Shown: positions 8,353-16,798 of the stretch, piece by piece
Layout of the letters: each line of letters opens with the position of its first letter
Position numbering within the stretch: position 1 is the first letter of the stretch
Notes under the pieces: model-generated
What the model was told of the DNA's origin: nothing
Seen by the model: the letters and a program-made list of their open reading frames with translations, nothing else
Database searches by the model: none
Source of the DNA: Larkinella sp049445795
GTDB lineage: Bacteria > Bacteroidota > Bacteroidia > Cytophagales > Spirosomataceae
NCBI RefSeq assembly: GCF_049445795.1
Contig: NZ_JBMSDT010000011.1
Location: 186,001 to 250,000, forward strand
Direction: 5' to 3'
DNA: 64,000 nucleotides
Translations under genes and position numbers: made by a program

Positions 8353-9321
8353 CTAAAATCCTGCCCGTTCGGCAATTAAGTAATCGCCGGTTTTGTGCGT
8401 CGACTGCCGGACGAGCATTTCGCCCAAAAAACCTGCCAAAAATAACTGAACGCCCAGAATAATAGCGACTAAAGCCAGAAAAAACAGCGGATTGTCCGTC
8501 ACATTCCGGTATTTCATCTGATTAGCTATATTGTACAGTTTTTCACCAATCAGGTAAACGGTGATCAGCGTTCCCACAAAAAACGACAGAGTTCCGAAGG
8601 TGCCGAAGAAGTGCATCGGTCGGCGGCTGAATTTCTGCACAAAAGCGATGACGAGCAAATCCAGAAAACCGTTGATGAAGCGGTCGAGCCCAAATTTAGT
8701 ACTGCCGTACTTCCGGGCCTGGTGCTTCACCACTTTCTCACCAATTTTCGAAAAACCGTTCCATTTGGCCACAATCGGTAGGTTTCGGTGCATTTCGCCG
8801 TACAGGTTCATCGACTTCACAACGGGTAGCCGGTAGGCTTTGATCCCGGAGTTGAAATCGTGCAACTGAACGCCCGACACCCAGCGCGACACGGCATTGA
8901 ATAGCTTGGTCGGTAGGGTTTTCGAGAGTGGATCATAGCGTTTCTGTTTCCAGCCCGACACCAGGTCGTAGCCTTCGGCGGTAATCATGCGGTATAATTC
9001 TGGAATTTCGTCGGGGCTGTCCTGCAAATCCGCATCGAGCGTGATCACGACCTGGCCCCGGGCCGCCTGAAAACCAGTCTGCAAAGCGGCCGTTTTGCCG
9101 TAGTTTCGCGTAAACCGGATGCCGCGCACGCAGGGGTTACTGGCCGAAAGCCCGCTGACAACCTCCCACGAGCGGTCGGTGCTGCCGTCGTCAATGAACA
9201 GAATTTCGTACGTATAGCCTTGTTCCGTCATCACGCGCACAATCCAGTCGTGCAGTTCCGGTAACGACTCATCTTCGTTGTAAAGCGGGATGACGACGGA
9301 AAGTTGAAGTTTATCAGTCAT
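8353..9321 (-). CDS. Family 2 glycosyltransferase, membrane-anchored (DPMS/GtrB-like)
   Basis: The product has 322 residues from the ATG at 9321, giving MTDKLQLSVVIPLYNEDES as a normal GT2 start; a 22-residue upstream extension is unlike the family. The GT-A fold carries DDGSTDRSW and DADLQDSPDEIPEL (metal-binding DxD-like site) in the first 120 residues. Two C-terminal hydrophobic helices (about 230-255 and 275-305) anchor it in the inner membrane. Members move a sugar from a nucleotide donor to a polyprenyl phosphate or a lipid-linked glycan. The acceptor here is unknown. The gene lies 84 bp from the methyltransferase gene on the same strand. Confidence 0.92.
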   Translation of the reverse strand: MTDKLQLSVVIPLYNEDESLPELHDWIVRVMTEQGYTYEILFIDDGSTDRSWEVVSGLSASNPCVRGIRFTRNYGKTAALQTGFQAARGQVVITLDADLQDSPDEIPELYRMITAEGYDLVSGWKQKRYDPLSKTLPTKLFNAVSRWVSGVQLHDFNSGIKAYRLPVVKSMNLYGEMHRNLPIVAKWNGFSKIGEKVVKHQARKYGSTKFGLDRFINGFLDLLVIAFVQKFSRRPMHFFGTFGTLSFFVGTLITVYLIGEKLYNIANQMKYRNVTDNPLFFLALVAIILGVQLFLAGFLGEMLVRQSTHKTGDYLIAERAGF

Positions 9322-9405
9322 GTAAAAAGCCTCCCTTAGAGACCGGCCTTGCGATGCCGTATAAACGCCCGGCATCCAAAGAATCACGCAAAGTTCGCAA
9401 GGAAT

Positions 9406-10104
9406 TTAGAAAATCAGATAAAAAGGTCGCAATAACTGACGGAACGCATCCGTATAAGTCTTGCCATCCAATTTGTAAATCAGTAATTCGCTGGTTTTCA
9501 AAGGGTAACTCTCTTGCCTGCCGAAGCCTGTAATGGTTCGGAAAACCGGCTTTTGGGTCTGATGCCGGAGGCTCAGTTCTTGAAAAGACCACAAACCGGC
9601 CGACTGCGCCAGGCGCGAAAACCGCTCCATTTCGAAAGGAGGCAGCAACACCCAGCACTGTCCACCCGGTTTAAGCAACCGATCGATGCTGGCAATGAGT
9701 TCTTCAAACGGCAACTCGTCGTTGTGCAGCGCCCGGTTCACGGCTGCATCGGGGGAACGCAGGTGATTCGTATAAAACGGTGGGTTGCATAAAATCCGAT
9801 CATACGGTTCGGCAGCAAACGTTTGAATTCGGCTTTGAATAACCTTGACCCGGTCGGCGAACGGGCTATCGTTCACATTTTCAACGGCTTGCTGAAAAGC
9901 GGCTTCGTCGACTTCCACGGCGTCGACCCGGGCGGCCGGGTTTCGTTGGGCTGCCATGAGCGCCAGCAAGCCCGTGCCGGTGCCGATGTCGAGCAGCCGC
10001 CCGCCCGCTCCGGGATCGGCAAAAGCCCCCAGCACGCACGAGTCCGTGCAAACCTTCATGGCTGTGCGGTCCTGCTGAATGGTAAATTGCTTGAAGCGAA
10101 ACAC
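9406..10104 (-). CDS. trmN6: tRNA1(Val) (adenine37-N6)-methyltransferase TrmN6/YfiC-like
   Basis: This 232-residue class I methyltransferase has the SAM loop in LLDIGTGTGLLALMAAQ (about residues 37-53) and the NPPFY motif (about 108-112) that marks N6-adenine methylation. The N-terminus FRFKQFTIQQDRTAMKV matches the start of TrmN6/YfiC proteins, which methylate A37 of tRNA-Val in E. coli. The reading frame begins with GTG at 10104; no ATG is available before the conserved start. Other NPPF methyltransferases have related folds, so the tRNA target is inferred. Confidence 0.88.
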   Translation of the reverse strand: MFRFKQFTIQQDRTAMKVCTDSCVLGAFADPGAGGRLLDIGTGTGLLALMAAQRNPAARVDAVEVDEAAFQQAVENVNDSPFADRVKVIQSRIQTFAAEPYDRILCNPPFYTNHLRSPDAAVNRALHNDELPFEELIASIDRLLKPGGQCWVLLPPFEMERFSRLAQSAGLWSFQELSLRHQTQKPVFRTITGFGRQESYPLKTSELLIYKLDGKTYTDAFRQLLRPFYLIF

Positions 10105-10227
10105 TTCTTTAGTTAAGAATTAAGAGTTATGAGTGAAGAGTTAGGGGGATTTGGGGAGGTTGGATAAACAGTTTGGCGGTTTGGTCAGTTTGAGAGAAAT
10201 CATAATTTTTCATCCACTCAACAAACC

Positions 10228-10971
10228 ATGAGCTGTCCACAAAAACCACACACCACCCGTTTTTTTCTTCGCAATCCTGTCGCTGTTTTAGTCGTTTTTT
10301 CAATTTTTCTGACTTCCTGCGGGGATTTGATCAATTTAAACCCTAAAAAATCGGAATCGGCCGAAAAAACCGATTCGGTTTCCAAGGCCCTCCCCAACGG
10401 CCGCATTGCCTGTGTCGGGACCAGCATCACCCAGGGCGAGGGCATTCCGGTAACGGAAAAGAAATACCCTGACTACCTTGAAGATATGTTGGGTAATCAG
10501 GATACTGTCCAAAGCTACGGCGTGAGCGGCACGACGGTTCTGCGAAAAGGCATCCTGCCGTACTGGAACGAAAGTGCGTACCAAAATGCGCTCAGCCTGA
10601 ATCCCGGAATCGTCATCATTGAACTCGGCACGAACGATTCCAGAGAGGTGAACTGGCAACACAAAGCGGATTTTAAGGCCGACTACATTGCTTTTATCCG
10701 TTCGTTTCAGGCATTGCCCGCCAAGCCCACGGTGTACATTTGTAAACCAACGCCAGCTTTCAAAGCGGTGTATGGCATCAGGCCGGATGTCGTCAAAAAC
10801 GAAATTATGCCACTCATCGACGAGGTGGCCCGCGAAACCGGTGTCAAGGTGATCGATTTGTACACCCCGTTGTTGTCACAGGAATCGTTATTCCAGGACG
10901 GAATTCACCCAAACACAGAAGGAGCGAAAGGAATGGCCGAGGTTGTTAAACAGGCTATCCGGCCAAACTAA
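10228..10971 (+). CDS. SGNH/GDSL hydrolase lipoprotein
   Basis: The 247-residue protein has a lipoprotein signal peptide ending in the lipobox LTSC, so it should be attached to a membrane by the Cys near residue 31. The SGNH blocks are visible: GTSITQGEG (block I, with Thr before the expected Ser position), GVSGTT (block II), ELGTNDS (block III) and DGIHPNTEG (block V, catalytic Asp-x-x-His). Such enzymes are esterases or deacetylases acting on lipids, acetylated sugars or peptidoglycan. The substrate cannot be told from the sequence. It stands alone, convergent with the RNase H gene. Confidence 0.88.
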   Translation: MSCPQKPHTTRFFLRNPVAVLVVFSIFLTSCGDLINLNPKKSESAEKTDSVSKALPNGRIACVGTSITQGEGIPVTEKKYPDYLEDMLGNQDTVQSYGVSGTTVLRKGILPYWNESAYQNALSLNPGIVIIELGTNDSREVNWQHKADFKADYIAFIRSFQALPAKPTVYICKPTPAFKAVYGIRPDVVKNEIMPLIDEVARETGVKVIDLYTPLLSQESLFQDGIHPNTEGAKGMAEVVKQAIRPN

Positions 10972-10983
10972 GACCGAATTGGC

Positions 10984-11616
10984 TTATTTGCGGCCGAAAT
11001 CGGCGGGATTTTCGCCCCAGTGTTCGGTTTCCCATTTCAGGATTTTGTTATAATACGTATTGGTTTTCAGCCAGTTTTCGGCCCGGTCGAGCATTTCGAA
11101 AAGTGCACCGTTGCGGGGTGTCTCTTCCAGTTTGGTGTTGGCTTTCTTTTTCTGCACCCAACTGATCGCCGTTCGGGAGTCGGAATAAATAGGCAAATCA
11201 CTGTTGCGCTGCTTAAGCCAGGCCAGGGCGTGAACGATCGCCAGAAACTCGCCAATGTTGTTGGTGCCGTCGGGAAAAGGGCCCTGGCAAAACAGCAATT
11301 GTTTGGTGGTCGCGTGAACGCCCTGGTATTCCATGTCGCCGGTGGCGGTATTCCAGGCGGCATCAACGGCAATGCTGTCGGCAATCGGTTTTCCCACAAA
11401 CAGGGTTTGTTTTTTTCCGTCGGTTTTGGGTGAGCCCCCCTGCAAATGCAAATGCGGTTTTTCACCCAGGGCTTTTTCGGCTACCGGGCGACTTTCAAAC
11501 GATTTATACAACGCACCGGGGAAATTCTGAATCTGGGCCTGACAGGCTTCCCAGGTATCGTATACGCCTTTTTCGCGTCCTTTCCAGACGACATAATATT
11601 TTGTCGGTTTTGCCAT
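10984..11616 (-). CDS. rnhA: Ribonuclease H with N-terminal viroplasmin domain
   Basis: The protein has 210 residues. The first 50 (YYVVWKGREKGVYDTWEAC...) form a viroplasmin/RNase HI N-terminal domain that binds RNA-DNA hybrids, as in eukaryotic RNase H1. The C-terminal RNase H fold has its acidic active-site residues visible: Asp in IAVDAAW, Glu in NIGEFLA, Asp in YSDSRTA and Asp in NPADFGRK at the very end. The enzyme cuts RNA in RNA-DNA hybrids, removing primers and R-loops. It is convergent with the SGNH gene, only 12 bp apart. Confidence 0.93.
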   Translation of the reverse strand: MAKPTKYYVVWKGREKGVYDTWEACQAQIQNFPGALYKSFESRPVAEKALGEKPHLHLQGGSPKTDGKKQTLFVGKPIADSIAVDAAWNTATGDMEYQGVHATTKQLLFCQGPFPDGTNNIGEFLAIVHALAWLKQRNSDLPIYSDSRTAISWVQKKKANTKLEETPRNGALFEMLDRAENWLKTNTYYNKILKWETEHWGENPADFGRK

Positions 11617-11743
11617 GAATACCGCTAACTATAGTAGACCGTTAGGTAATAGAGAAAAGACATGAGACTAACGTTCTGGTTTTCGGGTAGCTGGTCGGGT
11701 CGCTCGGCTTTTCACTTCTTTCTTTTGTTTGGGTATGAATAAA

Positions 11744-11751
11744 CAAAGATA
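11744..11751 (-). promoter_or_regulatory. Candidate -7 box for RNase H
   Basis: On the minus strand the sequence reads TATCTTTG, a perfect match to the Bacteroidota -7 consensus TAnnTTTG, 128 bp upstream of the RNase H start. A good -33 TTG box at the expected distance is missing, so this is tentative. The rest of the 286-bp gap (11617-11902) shows no gene. Confidence 0.35.
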
Positions 11752-11902
11752 CAACGGATTGAAACTTCTCCGAACGTTTGCCAGCCGAGATCCCTTCCGG
11801 AGCGGAATAGTCTAAATAATATATAGTTTACAATTTCGTAATGGATTAATAATAAAGCAGTTGGTTGATTTTTGAAGTTTTTTTGTCTCAAAAAGCAACT
11901 AA

Positions 11903-12262
11903 ATGAAACAACTTTCCGTATATAAATCCAGTCATACTAATCAGTTGCCACATCGTTCAAGACGTTTAATGACCCTTTTTATCTATCTACTGGCGGGCCT
12001 GGTCGCAGTTTACCTTTTATTCTGGCTCGGTATTGTTTTGAATACGCAAAAAGTCTGCGAATGCGGCCATTGTCGAACGGCCATGCACCTGGAACGAACC
12101 AATCGCCCGCTCTATGTCCGGCGCTTCTACGATTTTCTGCCGCTTAAATATTTTCGTTGCCGCCGATGCCAGCGCACCTTCTACCTGCACAAAAATACGC
12201 CTGATTCAGAGCCGGATAAGATGAAAGACATCATCCCCGCGCCCAAGGGTTCGTATAGCTGA
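11903..12262 (+). CDS. Small membrane-anchored zinc-ribbon-like protein, unknown function
   Basis: I do not recognise a named family. The 119-residue protein has a basic start, one membrane helix (about residues 28-50, TLFIYLLAGLVAVYLLFW) and then four well-placed cysteines: CGHC near residue 55 and CRRC near residue 90, about 35 residues apart. Pairs of CxxC like this usually bind zinc. The tail is charged and soluble, probably cytoplasmic. The stop codon lies 8 bp before the -7 box of the ggt gene, so it is not co-transcribed with ggt through an obvious operon promoter. Confidence 0.75.
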   Translation: MKQLSVYKSSHTNQLPHRSRRLMTLFIYLLAGLVAVYLLFWLGIVLNTQKVCECGHCRTAMHLERTNRPLYVRRFYDFLPLKYFRCRRCQRTFYLHKNTPDSEPDKMKDIIPAPKGSYS

Positions 12263-12269
12263 AAAACCG

Positions 12270-12277
12270 TATCTTTG
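12270..12277 (+). promoter_or_regulatory. Candidate -7 promoter box for gamma-glutamyltransferase
   Basis: TATCTTTG matches TAnnTTTG exactly and lies 22 bp before the ggt ATG, which would give a very short leader. The -33 region is weak (TTCG at 12250-12253, where TTTG would be expected). It lies directly after the stop codon of the upstream small gene. Confidence 0.5.
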
Positions 12278-12299
12278 CCGGAAATAGCACATAAACGGC

Positions 12300-14009
12300 A
12301 TGACGATAAAGCTACTTTTTGCACTAATTGGCGTCTTTCTTCTCAGGATAAGCGGTTGCTCTGTCCAGGCACAAGACCGGCTGTCGGGCCGCGCTTTTGC
12401 GACGCGCTCGGTGGTGATGGCCCGGCATGGGATGGCCTGTACAGCTCACCCGCTGGCTACTCAGGCGGCTATCGAGGTGCTGCGGTCGGGGGGTAATGCC
12501 ATTGATGCCGCCATTGCCGCCAATGCCGTTGAAGGAGTTGTCGAGCCGAATATGAACGGGATCGGGGGCGATTTGTTCGCCATCGTCTGGGATGCCAAAT
12601 CGCAGAAACTGTACGGACTGAATGCCTCCGGGCGCTCGCCCTACGGATTGACTTCCGCTCAACTAAAGGCCCAAAATCTAACGCGAATTCCGCTAAATGG
12701 ACCGTTGTCGGTTTCGGTGCCGGGCTGTGTCGATGGCTGGTTCGAACTCCACAAACGGTTTGGCAAGCTGCCCATGAACCGCCTGCTGACCCCCGCCATT
12801 GAGTACGCCCGCGACGGTTTTCCGGTTCACGACGAAACCGCTGACTCCTGGCCGGACATGTTGCGGAAGTTCGGAACCTGGCCCAATGTACGGGAAACCT
12901 ACGCACCGGGCGGGGTCGTTCCGGCGCGCGGTACGGTTTTTAAGAATCCGGCTTTATCAAAAACGCTCGAAACGATTGCCAAAGGGGGGCGGGATGCGTT
13001 TTACAAAGGCAATATTGCCCGGACCATCGATGCGTTCATGAAAAAAACGGGCGGTTATCTGAGTTACCGGGATTTATCCGAACACACGTCCGACTGGATT
13101 GAGCCGGTGTCGACCACCTACCGGGGCCATACAATCTGGGAATTGCCGCCCAACGGACAAGGCATCGCCGTACTCCAGATGCTGAACATTCTGGAAGGCT
13201 ACGATTTCTCAAAAATCCCGTGGGGCAGTCCCGAACACGTTCACCTGTTCACAGAAGCAAAAAAACTGGCATTTGAAGACCGCGCCCGGTTTTATGCCGA
13301 CCCGGCTTTTGCGACGATTCCGGTCAACGAGTTGATTTCCAAAGCGTATGCAGCCGAGCGCCGGAAACGCATCGATCCGGAACGGGCCTCCCTGAAACCG
13401 GAAGCCGGAAATCCGCTGCTGAAAAACGGCGACACGATTTATCTGACCGTAGCCGACAGCGAGGGCAACATGGTGTCGTTGATCCAGAGCATTTTTCTCC
13501 AGTTTGGTTCCGGCGTCGTGCCCGACGGACTGGGGTTTGTGCTGCAAAACCGGGGTGCCCTTTTCACTCTGAAAGACGGAGAAGCCAATGCGTACGCTCC
13601 GCACAAACGCCCGTTTCACACGATTATTCCGTCTTTTGTGACCAAAGACGGAAAACCGTGGTTGAGTTTCGGCGTCATGGGCGGGAGTTTTCAGCCGCTT
13701 GGTCACGTCCAGATTCTGATGAACCTCATCGATTTCGGGATGAATATCCAGGAAGCGGGCGATGCGCCCCGAATCGACCACCAGGGCTCGTCGGAACCGA
13801 CAGGCGATGTGGCACTTGATGGCGGATTTATCACCCTCGAATCCGGATTCCCGTACGAAACCATTCGCGAACTGATGCGAAAAGGGCACAAGGTTAGTTA
13901 CTCGTACGGATTATACGGCGGTTACCAGGCCATCCAGTACGATTCGGTGCATCAAATCTACCACGGAGCTTCCGACGCCCGCAAGGACGGGCAGGCGGCC
14001 GGTTATTAA
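12300..14009 (+). CDS. ggt: Gamma-glutamyltransferase
   Basis: This 569-residue Ntn-hydrolase precursor has a signal peptide (ending SVQAQ) and the family N-terminal block GMACTAHPLATQAAIEVL followed by GGNAIDAAIA. The self-cleavage and nucleophile Thr should be in NGDTIYLTVADSEGN (about residues 385-400), at the usual start of the small subunit. GVMGGSFQPLGH follows and matches the glycine-rich substrate loop. The enzyme acts in the periplasm and removes gamma-glutamyl groups from glutathione and related compounds, or transfers them to amino acids. It is followed on the opposite strand by a 65-residue gene 8 bp away. Confidence 0.95.
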   Translation: MTIKLLFALIGVFLLRISGCSVQAQDRLSGRAFATRSVVMARHGMACTAHPLATQAAIEVLRSGGNAIDAAIAANAVEGVVEPNMNGIGGDLFAIVWDAKSQKLYGLNASGRSPYGLTSAQLKAQNLTRIPLNGPLSVSVPGCVDGWFELHKRFGKLPMNRLLTPAIEYARDGFPVHDETADSWPDMLRKFGTWPNVRETYAPGGVVPARGTVFKNPALSKTLETIAKGGRDAFYKGNIARTIDAFMKKTGGYLSYRDLSEHTSDWIEPVSTTYRGHTIWELPPNGQGIAVLQMLNILEGYDFSKIPWGSPEHVHLFTEAKKLAFEDRARFYADPAFATIPVNELISKAYAAERRKRIDPERASLKPEAGNPLLKNGDTIYLTVADSEGNMVSLIQSIFLQFGSGVVPDGLGFVLQNRGALFTLKDGEANAYAPHKRPFHTIIPSFVTKDGKPWLSFGVMGGSFQPLGHVQILMNLIDFGMNIQEAGDAPRIDHQGSSEPTGDVALDGGFITLESGFPYETIRELMRKGHKVSYSYGLYGGYQAIQYDSVHQIYHGASDARKDGQAAGY

Positions 14010-14017
14010 AAACCGGA

Positions 14018-14215
14018 TTAGCTGTGCAAAATGGGGTTCTCGGCCATTTGCTCCCGAATCATCCGAAGCTTCCGGTTCAGGTCCCGGAGTTCACTCTGGT
14101 ATTGTCGGTACGTGGTGGGGTCACTGCTTTTCAGCAGGTTGTTCTGGCCGTAATGAGTCAGGAGAGCGTTCCGGCGGGCGCTTAGGCGTTGGTACAATTC
14201 GCTGGTAAGAGTCAT
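14018..14215 (-). CDS. Small helical protein of unknown function
   Basis: The 65-residue product is highly charged and looks like two helices with coiled-coil character (LYQRLSARRNALLTHY, then YQSELRDLNRKLRMIREQMA). No family is recognised. It has no signal peptide or membrane helix and should be cytoplasmic. The ATG at 14215 is the only reasonable start, and codon use resembles the neighbours. It is convergent with ggt and has a strong bidirectional-type terminator about 210 bp upstream that isolates it from the murA side. Confidence 0.65.
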   Translation of the reverse strand: MTLTSELYQRLSARRNALLTHYGQNNLLKSSDPTTYRQYQSELRDLNRKLRMIREQMAENPILHS

Positions 14216-14424
14216 AGCTTTGTTGTTTTAGGGAATGCATAAAAGGAGAAAGATTTGCCGCACATCTTTCTTACAACTAAAACGCTCGTTTTGACAAAAA
14301 GTACTAGCCGTTCATCAAATAATTGTCACACTCATCAAATGACAAAAGCTATATATTTGAAGAAAGCCAGCGAAAAACATGGTTTTTGGAACATCGAGCG
14401 GTTTTTACACGACAGACAAAAACT

Positions 14425-14453
14425 AAAAGCCGCCCGGATTCCGGGCGGCTTTT
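14425..14453. terminator. Strong hairpin terminator between the 65-aa gene and murA
   Basis: AAAAGCCGCCCGG (14425-14437) and CCGGGCGGCTTTT (14441-14453) form a perfect 13-bp stem with an ATT loop. The A/T ends provide a U-run in either direction. It sits 20 bp past the stop of murA and is most likely its terminator. Confidence 0.92.
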
Positions 14454-14472
14454 AACACTTTTTAAGCTTTTC

Positions 14473-15780
14473 TTATAACCGTTCGATCACTGCACCGATG
14501 GCATTTAGCCGCCCGTCGATGTTCTGATACCCACGGTCGATCTGTTCGATGTTGTCGATGATGCTATCGCCCTTGGCCGATAGGGCGGCAATCAGCAAGG
14601 CCACTCCGGCGCGGATGTCGGGCGACGACATGCGAATGCCTTTCAGTTGTTGCTGCCGGTTCAGGCCGATCACCGTGGCGCGGTGCGGATCGCAAAGAAT
14701 CATCTGAGCGCCCATCTCAATCAGTTTATCCACGAAGAACAACCGGCTTTCAAACATCTTCTGATGAACGAGCAGCGTTCCCTGAGCCTGGATCGCCGTA
14801 ACCAGCACGATACTGAGCAGATCGGGCGTAAAACCGGGCCAGGGCGCATCGGCAACGGTCATCATGCCGCCGTCCAGAAAGCTTTCAATCTGGTAATGCT
14901 CCTGGGCAGGGACAAAAATATCGTCTCCGCGAAACTCCATTCGAATGCCGAGCCGTTTGAACACATCCGGGATAATACCCAATTGCGGAATCTGGCAATT
15001 CTTGATCGTAATTTCCGATTGCGTCATGGCGGCCAGGCCAATGAACGAACCGATTTCGATCATATCGGGCAGCATGGTATGTTCGGTGCCGCCGAGTTTT
15101 TCAACGCCTTCGATGGTGAGCAGGTTCGACGCAATGCCGCTGATTTTGGCGCCCATCCGGTTGAGCATCGCGCACAATTGCTGCAAATATGGTTCGCAGG
15201 CAGCATTGTAAATGGTCGTTTTGCCCTCGGCCAGCACGGCAGTCATGACTACGTTGGCCGTGCCGGTGACGGAGGCCTCATCCAGGAGCATATACGCGCC
15301 TTTCAAATGGCTGGCATCGACGTTGTACATCCCGCTGTCTTCCGAATCGTAATTGAATTTGGCACCGAGTTTTTCAAAACCGAGAAAGTGCGTATCGAGC
15401 CGCCGACGGCCGATTTTGTCGCCCCCCGGCCGCGGAATCCGCCCCGTTTTGAAGCGGCCCAGCATGGGCCCCAGCAGCATCACCGACCCCCGCAGTGCCG
15501 AGGCTTTATCACGGTACTCTTTGGTATCGAGAACGGAAATATCGACCTGGTCGGCCTGAAAACGGTAGGAGGAATCAGACAATTGGTCGACCCGGACGCC
15601 CAGGTCGTCCAGCAGTTCAATCAGTTTATTGACGTCGCGGATATTCGGAATGTTATGAATCGTAACCGGCTGATCGGTGAGCAAAACCGCACACAGAATC
15701 TGGAGTGCTTCGTTTTTTGCCCCCTGCGGAATAATCTCGCCTTTCAAATGTTGATCACCGGCAATGCGGAAGGATGCCAT
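14473..15780 (-). CDS. murA: UDP-N-acetylglucosamine 1-carboxyvinyltransferase with Asp at the usual Cys position
   Basis: MurA adds enolpyruvate from PEP to UDP-GlcNAc, the first committed step of peptidoglycan synthesis, in the cytoplasm. The product has 435 residues. The substrate-binding GAKNEALQ is near residue 20. The flexible active-site loop reads RPGGDKIGRRRLDTH, with Asp121 (codon 15418-15420) where E. coli MurA has Cys115 in PGGCTIG. Cys-to-Asp at this position, known from Mycobacterium and Chlamydia enzymes, keeps activity but prevents the covalent attack by fosfomycin. The gene is preceded by the DUF4290 gene on the same strand, a pairing I associate with Bacteroidota. Confidence 0.96.
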   Translation of the reverse strand: MASFRIAGDQHLKGEIIPQGAKNEALQILCAVLLTDQPVTIHNIPNIRDVNKLIELLDDLGVRVDQLSDSSYRFQADQVDISVLDTKEYRDKASALRGSVMLLGPMLGRFKTGRIPRPGGDKIGRRRLDTHFLGFEKLGAKFNYDSEDSGMYNVDASHLKGAYMLLDEASVTGTANVVMTAVLAEGKTTIYNAACEPYLQQLCAMLNRMGAKISGIASNLLTIEGVEKLGGTEHTMLPDMIEIGSFIGLAAMTQSEITIKNCQIPQLGIIPDVFKRLGIRMEFRGDDIFVPAQEHYQIESFLDGGMMTVADAPWPGFTPDLLSIVLVTAIQAQGTLLVHQKMFESRLFFVDKLIEMGAQMILCDPHRATVIGLNRQQQLKGIRMSSPDIRAGVALLIAALSAKGDSIIDNIEQIDRGYQNIDGRLNAIGAVIERL

Positions 15781-15789
15781 AAAATTGAA

Positions 15790-15900
15790 TTAAAAGTTAA
15801 GAGTTAAAAATTAAAAGTTAACAGTAAAAGTAAAGCAAGGTGCAAGCCGGCTGCCTAACGAAATTGCAGTAACTTTTAATTTTTAACTTTTAACTTTTAA
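15790..15900. repeat. Word-iterated hairpin between DUF4290 and murA
   Basis: The arms at 15790-15820 and 15870-15900 are reverse complements at 30 of 31 positions. Each arm is an iteration of the word AGTTAAAA/GTTAAAAATTAAA. The 49-nt spacer is ordinary mixed sequence. It fills nearly the whole gap upstream of the murA start codon, so it may affect whether DUF4290 transcripts read into murA. Confidence 0.88.
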
Positions 15901-15912
15901 CTCCTTGAAAGG

Positions 15913-16692
15913 TTAGCGTCTTTTGCGGTTGTTGGGGTTGTTGCCCCGGAAGCGGTCGTTACGGTGGCCTCCATCGCGGTTGTTGCCGCCATCGCGGTGG
16001 CCGCGCGAACCCTGGTTCTGGTAGTAATTATTGTTCTGGCGATTGCCCGACGTTTCGTTTCGGCTGTAAGAAGGTCCGTCGTGACGGCCGTGCGACGGCG
16101 AATTGTCGTTTCGGCTATAGGATTGATTTCCAGGGTTGCGCCGGGGAGGTTGATCGCCGGTACGCTCACGGGGGGTCGCTTCCACAAACCCGTTGGTCCG
16201 GATCGAGTTAAGGTCGGCCCGCAATTTGCCGTTCGACATTTCGTCAAGGTTTTGCAGGATCGTTTCGTCTTCGACGGCTTCCTTGTTCCAGGTTGAGTAA
16301 AATGTTTTCATCAACTTGGTCAGGTACGAGACAAAAGCCAGCCGTTCGTCGGGATCTTCGAGCGAAATGGCTTTGGCAATCAGCAGATTGATGTTCTGGC
16401 CGTAGTGTTTGTAGCGCAAACCGTGGGTATTATACGGAACGGGTTGCGGCATCTTCCCCAACACCTCGGCGGTTGGCGGGGGATAGGGACTGTCCACGTC
16501 CAGTTGGAAACCTGACATAATGTACAGATCGTCCCACAGTTTGTTGTAGTAGTCCTGATTATCCCGCATGTTGGGATGGATTTGCCGCATCAATTCTACC
16601 AGGATGTGCGCGTAGCGGGTGCGCTTTTCGCGGTCTTCGATAGTCTGTAGATGGCCGACTAATTTTTGGATGTTGCTGCCGTACTCTTTCAA
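15913..16692 (-). CDS. DUF4290 protein with Arg/Gly/Asn-rich tail
   Basis: Residues 1-165 match my memory of the DUF4290 family (EYGSNIQKLVGHLQTIEDRE, IHPNMRDNQDYYNKLWDDLY), found next to murA in Bacteroidota. Its function is not known. Residues 170-259 are a low-complexity tail rich in R, G, N, S, Y and D, with motifs such as SRGHRDGGNNRDGGHRNDR and ending NNRKRR. Such tails are disordered and often bind RNA, but that is inference. The frame opens with TTG at 16692; no in-frame ATG or GTG is found before the conserved region. A TAnnTTTG box just upstream (16721-16728) supports this start. Confidence 0.85.
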   Translation of the reverse strand: MKEYGSNIQKLVGHLQTIEDREKRTRYAHILVELMRQIHPNMRDNQDYYNKLWDDLYIMSGFQLDVDSPYPPPTAEVLGKMPQPVPYNTHGLRYKHYGQNINLLIAKAISLEDPDERLAFVSYLTKLMKTFYSTWNKEAVEDETILQNLDEMSNGKLRADLNSIRTNGFVEATPRERTGDQPPRRNPGNQSYSRNDNSPSHGRHDGPSYSRNETSGNRQNNNYYQNQGSRGHRDGGNNRDGGHRNDRFRGNNPNNRKRR

Positions 16693-16720
16693 GCGATTGA
16701 GGCTCTTTAGGTGTTGCTGA

Positions 16721-16728
16721 CAAAAGTA
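16721..16728 (-). promoter_or_regulatory. Candidate -7 box for the DUF4290-murA unit
   Basis: On the minus strand this reads TACTTTTG, matching TAnnTTTG. It lies 29 bp upstream of the TTG start of DUF4290 and so fits a short leader and supports the unusual start. A clear -33 TTG box is not seen. Confidence 0.45.
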
Positions 16729-16798
16729 AGAAAAAACTTGTGAAGTGTGAGGAAACCTTCCGACGGAACAAGGAACAGCCGCCGGGTGTTCAAAAATT

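Noticed and set aside
14255..14455. 66-codon open frame on the plus strand between the 65-aa gene and murA
   Set aside because: It runs through the strong terminator and its composition looks like intergenic sequence; no family resemblance.
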